Positions 14,039 to 18,569 of a DNA stretch of 18,569 nucleotides are shown here, piece by piece. The DNA comes from QAMH01 sp964435565 (GTDB lineage Bacteria; Actinomycetota; Coriobacteriia; Coriobacteriales; QAMH01), in NCBI GenBank assembly GCA_964435565.1, contig CAYSZR010000035.1, positions 1-18,569 on the forward strand. The letters are read 5' to 3'. Positions within the stretch are counted from its first letter, which is position 1. The number at the start of each line of letters is the position of its first letter. The notes under the pieces are model-generated. The model saw only the letters and a list, made by a program, of their open reading frames with translations, was not told where the DNA came from and did no database searches. The translations under genes were made by a program, and so were the position numbers.

Positions 14039-17000
14039 ATGAAGAAGATTTCAAACGCCCGTGAATTGCTTATCGCCGAGGGGCGCAGAACTCTCGGAGA
14101 AGTTGGCTACGCAAATCTCGACATCAAAAAAGTCACTGCTGCGTGTGGCATGGCAACGGGCACATTCTATAATTACTTTGTCGGCAAACGGGAATTTGTT
14201 CTAGCTATTGTTGCTCGTGAACGCAATCGGAAACAGGGCGAAATCGATCAGGTATTAGCGAGCGAATTGCCTTTGCGTGACACGCTTGAACGAATGACGG
14301 TGATTTTCGAAGACTATCGAAATGAAATCTATGCCGTTTTCCTACAGCTTTCCCCAAATTCTCAAGAGAGTGCCGAAATCATGGCGGACATTGCTCTGTA
14401 TATACGGGCTATTTCGCAGCGAATATTGGGTCGGGCGGGAACGAGCGTTTCTTTTGCTCAGGGGGTTAAAGCAGAAGATGTTGTCGCCTATGTTACCCAG
14501 TACATCGTCGGGGTGGCAACGACTGGTTCCATGGGTTTTCACGAGTTCATCGTCTGCCTGGCCGTATTGTTAGATGATGGCACGCTCTTGTCTGCGAAGA
14601 CCGATGGCCAGCCTTTAAAGGGGAGTTTTGCGACAGGCCGACTTGCCTTCAGTCGCGCAGCTGATGATGCTGGGTTTTATCGCAGAATGTTCGAGGCGGT
14701 TATTGACGATGCCGGACTCATCATATGGGAATACGATATTGCGAATCGGCGCATACTCATTTCGGATGACGAGTATGCCCGGTACGATTACCAAGGATTC
14801 GGCCTCTCGAAGATTATCGATAATGCGCCACGGGCGCTTGCCGCATATATCGTGGACGAATATGTCGATGCTTTTCTCGACATGTATCGACAGATAGAGG
14901 AAGGCGTGCCGAAGACTTCGTGCGAGGTCTGGTATAAGTTCAAGACTTCTCAGGAATCGCGCTGCATCCGGTTTTCGTGCACGACTTTTTTCGATGACGA
15001 AGGAATTCCGGTTGCTGCGTCTGTCATTGGGCAAGACATCACGTCGCAGAAAAGCTCGGAACTTCATTATATGCAGGCGCTCAAAGAACTCGCGCGTGCG
15101 CATCCGCGTTCGCTCGGGAGCACGCATCTTAATCTTACGAAGAATTTGGTTGGCGGGCGGGACAATCCGTTTGGTTTTGTGTTCATGAAGCAGCAGGCGG
15201 GTACGGTCGATGATTTCTTCGTGCAATTCGCCGAGACCATTGACGACGATGCAGTCAGGGAATGGTTTCTTGCGGATTTTGATCGGGTAAAACTTCTCGA
15301 AGGTTTCGAGAAGGGGAACATCGAGATCACCTTTGAGTATCCCGTTGTCTGCGATGATCGAGGGCGTCATTGGCGCGAAGGTCTGCTCTATTTGATACAA
15401 AACCCGCTGACCGGTGATGTCGAAGGTATAACCTATGCGATCGACATCGATGAACGCAAATACGATGATATGGTGGCTCGCACACTTTCCCGTGAGGTCT
15501 TCGGGTTCATGATCATGCTCGATATACGGACGGGCATGATCATTTACGGTGGTGATACCGCTTACGTTCCGACAGAGGAGTATCGCAATACGGACTATAC
15601 GACCGCTATGGAAGCGGCGCTCAGAGCAATGATGCCTCCAGACGAACTTGACGCAGCTATCGAAGTGCATAGTATCGGCAATATCTGTGCTCATCTGGAA
15701 AAGCAGCATGTCTATGAGGTCACTTTGGTGACGAAGGATGCTTGCTGCTTGCGCTGGCGTTTCAGCTATGCAAATGAGGCTCGCGATATCGTTCTCATCA
15801 CGCGCGACGATATCACCGCAGCGACGCACGAAGAGCAGGAAAGGGTTCGTGAACTTGAAAGGGAGCGTCGTGCGCACCAGCATACAGAGGCATTGCTCCA
15901 AAGTATTCTTGATTCGGCTCCCGCTGCCATGTTTTGGAAGGACATAAACCGTAGATTCGAAGGCGCCAATCGGGCATTTCTTGATTTCTATAGCTTTGAC
16001 TCCCTTGATGCGATCCTTGGCAAGACCGATGAGGATATGGGCTGGCATCCCGACCCCGACCCTTACCGGGATGATGAGCGTCAGGTCATCGCGAAAGGCG
16101 TGCATACGCGCAGAGTCCCCGGCGAGTGCATGAGTCATGGGGAGCTTCGCCATATAGTGGCGAGCAAGAGTCCCCGCTACGAAGATGGGAAGATCGTCGG
16201 CTTGGTGGGAAACTTCGAGGACGTAACGCGCGAATTCGAGTACGCTGCTGAGATTACGGCGCTTAACGCCGAGCTGAAAGATGCGCTTGCAAATGCCGAG
16301 CAGGCGAGCGCGGCCGAGCAGATGTTTCTTTCGAATATGAGCCATGACATCCGCACGCCTCTGAACGGTATTATCGGTTTCACCAATCTGGCACTTCAAA
16401 CCGATGATATAAAGATGCGGCAGACATATCTGGAAAAAATCGATGTGTCCGGCAAACTCATGCTCGATCTTGTCAATGACGTGCTCGATCTATCGAAAAT
16501 CGAAAGTGGCAAGATGGACCTTCGTCCTGAGGCCTTTGAATCGGCAGAACTTTTCAACAATGTTGTCGATGCAGTGCGGTTTTCTGCGGAGGAGCACGGT
16601 ATCATTCTGGAGGCAACGATAGACGAGGCGTATCCGCGCTTCGTCCTGGCAGATCGCCTGAGATGTCAGCAGATATCACTCAACCTCCTGTCCAACTCCA
16701 TTAAATACACTCCCGACGGGGGAAGGGTGGTCTTTGAAATAGTCGTGCTTGCCGAACCCGTTGAAGATTGCAATACGCTCATTGTAGTCGCGGACACGGG
16801 TATAGGCATGTCGGCTGAATTCCAGAAACGCATGTTCGAGCCCTTCTCACAGGAGCACCAAAGCCGCATGTACGGTACGCAGGGCACGGGGCTTGGCCTT
16901 TCCATCGTCAAAAAGACGGTCGACCTTATGGGCGGACATATCGATGTGCGTAGCGAACTAGGAAAGGGAACGACGTTTTCTGTATATCTTCCTCTCGAGA

Positions 17001-17170
17001 AGGTGGATGCCGATCGAGCCTCTCAAGCGAACCAGTCGACCGGAGAGGGCGATATAGCCGGCAAGCGCTTTCTTCTATGCGAAGACAACCAGCTCAACGC
17101 CGAAATCGCTATGACTATACTGCGCGAGCGTGGAGACGCCGAGGTCGAGCACGTGTATGACGGCCAATAG
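14039..17170 (+). CDS. TetR-PAS-histidine kinase fusion protein (paralogue 2), receiver truncated by in-frame TAG
   Basis: The product as it stands is 1043 residues. Residues 1-60 are a TetR-type HTH with CGMATGTFYNYF at 36-47, then a helical region to about 190. PAS-like segments lie at 215-337 and 480-595. A module at 350-472 carries HLNLTKNL and NPLTGDVEGITYAIDID, as in paralogue 1. An additional clear PAS at 618-735 (SAPAAMFWKDINRRFEGANRA) is absent from paralogue 1. The kinase core is intact: H769 in SNMSHDIRTPLNG, N882/N886, D919 in DTGIGM, GTGLGLSIV at 949-957. The receiver starts at 1008 with E1015/D1016 but stops at codon 1044, before the phosphoacceptor Asp. GGAG lies 11 bases before ATG 14039. 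Divergent from GNAT, it may control the MFS gene downstream. Confidence 0.9.
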   Translation: MKKISNARELLIAEGRRTLGEVGYANLDIKKVTAACGMATGTFYNYFVGKREFVLAIVARERNRKQGEIDQVLASELPLRDTLERMTVIFEDYRNEIYAVFLQLSPNSQESAEIMADIALYIRAISQRILGRAGTSVSFAQGVKAEDVVAYVTQYIVGVATTGSMGFHEFIVCLAVLLDDGTLLSAKTDGQPLKGSFATGRLAFSRAADDAGFYRRMFEAVIDDAGLIIWEYDIANRRILISDDEYARYDYQGFGLSKIIDNAPRALAAYIVDEYVDAFLDMYRQIEEGVPKTSCEVWYKFKTSQESRCIRFSCTTFFDDEGIPVAASVIGQDITSQKSSELHYMQALKELARAHPRSLGSTHLNLTKNLVGGRDNPFGFVFMKQQAGTVDDFFVQFAETIDDDAVREWFLADFDRVKLLEGFEKGNIEITFEYPVVCDDRGRHWREGLLYLIQNPLTGDVEGITYAIDIDERKYDDMVARTLSREVFGFMIMLDIRTGMIIYGGDTAYVPTEEYRNTDYTTAMEAALRAMMPPDELDAAIEVHSIGNICAHLEKQHVYEVTLVTKDACCLRWRFSYANEARDIVLITRDDITAATHEEQERVRELERERRAHQHTEALLQSILDSAPAAMFWKDINRRFEGANRAFLDFYSFDSLDAILGKTDEDMGWHPDPDPYRDDERQVIAKGVHTRRVPGECMSHGELRHIVASKSPRYEDGKIVGLVGNFEDVTREFEYAAEITALNAELKDALANAEQASAAEQMFLSNMSHDIRTPLNGIIGFTNLALQTDDIKMRQTYLEKIDVSGKLMLDLVNDVLDLSKIESGKMDLRPEAFESAELFNNVVDAVRFSAEEHGIILEATIDEAYPRFVLADRLRCQQISLNLLSNSIKYTPDGGRVVFEIVVLAEPVEDCNTLIVVADTGIGMSAEFQKRMFEPFSQEHQSRMYGTQGTGLGLSIVKKTVDLMGGHIDVRSELGKGTTFSVYLPLEKVDADRASQANQSTGEGDIAGKRFLLCEDNQLNAEIAMTILRERGDAEVEHVYDGQ

Positions 17171-17449
17171 GGATTATCGCGTTTCGAGGCCGTTGCCCCG
17201 GGTTACTACGATGCGATTCTCATGGATATTCGCATGCCCCTGATGGATGGGCTGGAGGCTACGCGTGCTATCCGCATGCTTGACCGCCCAGATGCAAACA
17301 CTATACCCATCATGGCAATGACTGCCGATGCGTTTGTCGAGGATGCGCGCAATTGTCGGGCAGCGGGCATGAACGAGTACATTTCTAAACCGATCGATCC
17401 GAAAAAGCTCATTGCGAAGCTTGCGCGGCTGTGTGCGGGCGAAGGGTGA
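17171..17449 (+). pseudogene. Disconnected receiver-domain remainder of paralogue 2
   Basis: The same reading frame continues after TAG 17168-17170 for 92 codons to TGA 17447-17449. It encodes the rest of the receiver: GYYDAILMDIRMPLMDG with phosphoacceptor D at 17225-17227 (codon 1063), then MAMTADAF (T1095) and ISKPID (K1117). Aligned to paralogue 1 (DGKQGLERF against DGQ*GLSRF), the stop replaces a Gln codon, consistent with one C-to-T change CAG to TAG. No other disruption is seen, so the lesion is recent, a sequencing error, or tolerated. The internal ATG at 17222 has no ribosome site. Confidence 0.85.
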
Positions 17450-17506
17450 GAGCTTCTTCAACGTGCTCTTCTTGTGGGGGTGAGGACTTTGGGCGAATCG
17501 AGCTCT

Positions 17507-18569
17507 ATGCGTATGCGATTCGAAATGCGCCCTTGGTTTCTCGCGCTCTGTCTTTTCGTCGCGATTTTCTTGAATGGATTCGAGGCCGGCGGATATCAGG
17601 CATGTCTTCAGAGTATTGGCGACGAATATGTGCTTAACAGTTCTTTGATGGGCGCATTTGCGTCTGTGCAGCTTATAGCGTGTTTGATAGCACCGCTCGT
17701 GTTCGGTCCAATTGCCGATCGGCATGGCAAAAAGACGATGCTGCTTCTTTTCTTGATTCTCAAAGTCATAGGATGCTTGCTCATTGTGTTCTTCGCGGGT
17801 ATCTATGCGTTTGTTGTTGGGATCTTCCTTGTCGGACTCGCGGTAAGTACATCCCAATATATTTCGATAGCTGCGTTGGTTGATGCCTATCCTGTTAGCG
17901 GGCGCCGCAAGATCGGCTACATGACGAGTATGTATTCGTTAGGCGCGGTATTTGCGCCGATTCTGTGCGGGGCGCTTCTGGGGGCTGGGATCGTCTGGCG
18001 TTTCTTTTTCGGCGTGCTCATTGTCATGACTTTGATTGTTATCGCCGGACTTATGATCAGTGCATTTGAGCCTAAAGAGCAACCCGTTATTTCGCCGGAG
18101 GCGCCTGCTCGCGTTGTGAGAGATTTTCCTGGTGCCGACGCGCATAATGGCCACTGGGTGCTGCCTGGCATCATCATCTTATGCTTCATCATGTTCTTCT
18201 ATGTGGGTGTTGAAAATGGTATCGCTTATTTTCTCAATACGTTCGTGGGTGTTGAACTTGGCGGTGCAGATTCCTACCTTGCCCTCTCGTTGTTCTGGCT
18301 TGCGATGATTCCCTCACGTTTGTTCTGCGGTATGCAGGATCGTCATCGAGCCGCATTGCTCCTTGTGGCGACGGTAGGCGTGAGCGTCCTTACCGCTGCC
18401 ATGGGCTTTGTGCATATCTCTGCTGTTGCCGTGGCTCTTGCGTTCGTCCTCGGTCTTTTCAGTGGCGCGGTCTATCCGTGTGTGCTGAGCTATAACGCCG
18501 ATTTCGAGGGGGATCGATCAGCCACCGCTACCGGCCTTATAACTGCGGCAACAGGTCTCGGAGGCGCGC
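17507..18569 (+). CDS. MFS transporter, 3' end beyond the window
   Basis: A major facilitator protein with 354 codons visible and no stop before the window edge. The first helix is PWFLALCLFVAIFLNGFEAG. The family loop 2-3 motif GPIADRHGKKTML is clear, and about ten membrane segments can be counted, with a hydrophilic central loop (EPKEQPVISPEAPARV) between the halves. The substrate cannot be told; the fold suits drug or metabolite export or uptake. ATG 17507 is the first ATG, but GTG 17480 and TTG 17489 are in frame and GTGAGGA lies close to them, so the start is uncertain. It begins 57 bp after the receiver remainder of kinase 2, on the same strand, so co-transcription and regulation by the TetR-kinase are plausible. 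Confidence 0.85.
   Translation, partial: MRMRFEMRPWFLALCLFVAIFLNGFEAGGYQACLQSIGDEYVLNSSLMGAFASVQLIACLIAPLVFGPIADRHGKKTMLLLFLILKVIGCLLIVFFAGIYAFVVGIFLVGLAVSTSQYISIAALVDAYPVSGRRKIGYMTSMYSLGAVFAPILCGALLGAGIVWRFFFGVLIVMTLIVIAGLMISAFEPKEQPVISPEAPARVVRDFPGADAHNGHWVLPGIIILCFIMFFYVGVENGIAYFLNTFVGVELGGADSYLALSLFWLAMIPSRLFCGMQDRHRAALLLVATVGVSVLTAAMGFVHISAVAVALAFVLGLFSGAVYPCVLSYNADFEGDRSATATGLITAATGLGGA

Noticed and set aside
14615..16399. Very long (594-codon) minus-strand frame inside kinase 2
   Set aside because: It is antisense to a clearly recognisable PAS/kinase coding frame and its product has no domain. Codon bias of the sense strand explains its openness.
17168..17170. TAG read as pyrrolysine
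   Set aside because: TAG ends seven ordinary genes in this window, no Pyl machinery is visible, and the paralogue has Gln at this position, which a single C-to-T change explains.
1..18569. CRISPR arrays, insertion sequences, riboswitches
   Set aside because: No regularly spaced repeat array, no transposase frame and no recognisable riboswitch core was seen on either strand.

Overview
The window looks like a chromosomal stretch from a mid-GC actinobacterium, most plausibly a member of the Coriobacteriia. This rests on protein style and gene order and is an inference. No rRNA or other phylogenetic marker is present to prove it.

Layout. Bases 1-320 hold no convincing gene but contain an unusual nested palindrome. 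Bases 321-9384 form a plus-strand block of housekeeping genes with short gaps or 4-bp overlaps: M24 aminopeptidase, efp, pyrH, frr, uppS, cdsA, dxr, an RseP-type site-2 protease, ispG and trmO. It joins translation (EF-P, ribosome recycling, t6A methylation), UMP phosphorylation, phospholipid precursor synthesis (cdsA) and isoprenoid synthesis (dxr and ispG of the MEP pathway, uppS for the undecaprenyl carrier). A complete tRNA-Arg(CCU) follows at 9450-9525, then a terminator that works in both directions.

Bases 9630-17449 are an accessory signalling island. Two large divergent paralogues each fuse an N-terminal TetR-type DNA-binding domain to PAS-like sensor modules, a histidine kinase core and a receiver domain. 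Between them, on the minus strand, lie an OsmC/Ohr-family protein and an AANAT-like GNAT acetyltransferase. Each fusion gene has a recognisable promoter with dyad-symmetric sites at the promoter or translation start, consistent with autoregulation through the TetR domain. The plus-strand paralogue carries an in-frame TAG inside the receiver domain, which removes the phosphoacceptor Asp. Seven of the other 13 complete genes end in TAG, so TAG is a real stop here. An MFS transporter starts just after this kinase and runs off the window end.

The most interesting element is the TetR-PAS-histidine kinase-receiver pair: a one-component DNA-binding head joined to a two-component hybrid kinase. This could let a sensor kinase act directly on DNA, possibly on its own promoter and on the neighbouring OsmC, GNAT and MFS genes. 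A second unusual feature is a winged-helix-like insert in the cytoplasmic loop of the site-2 protease.
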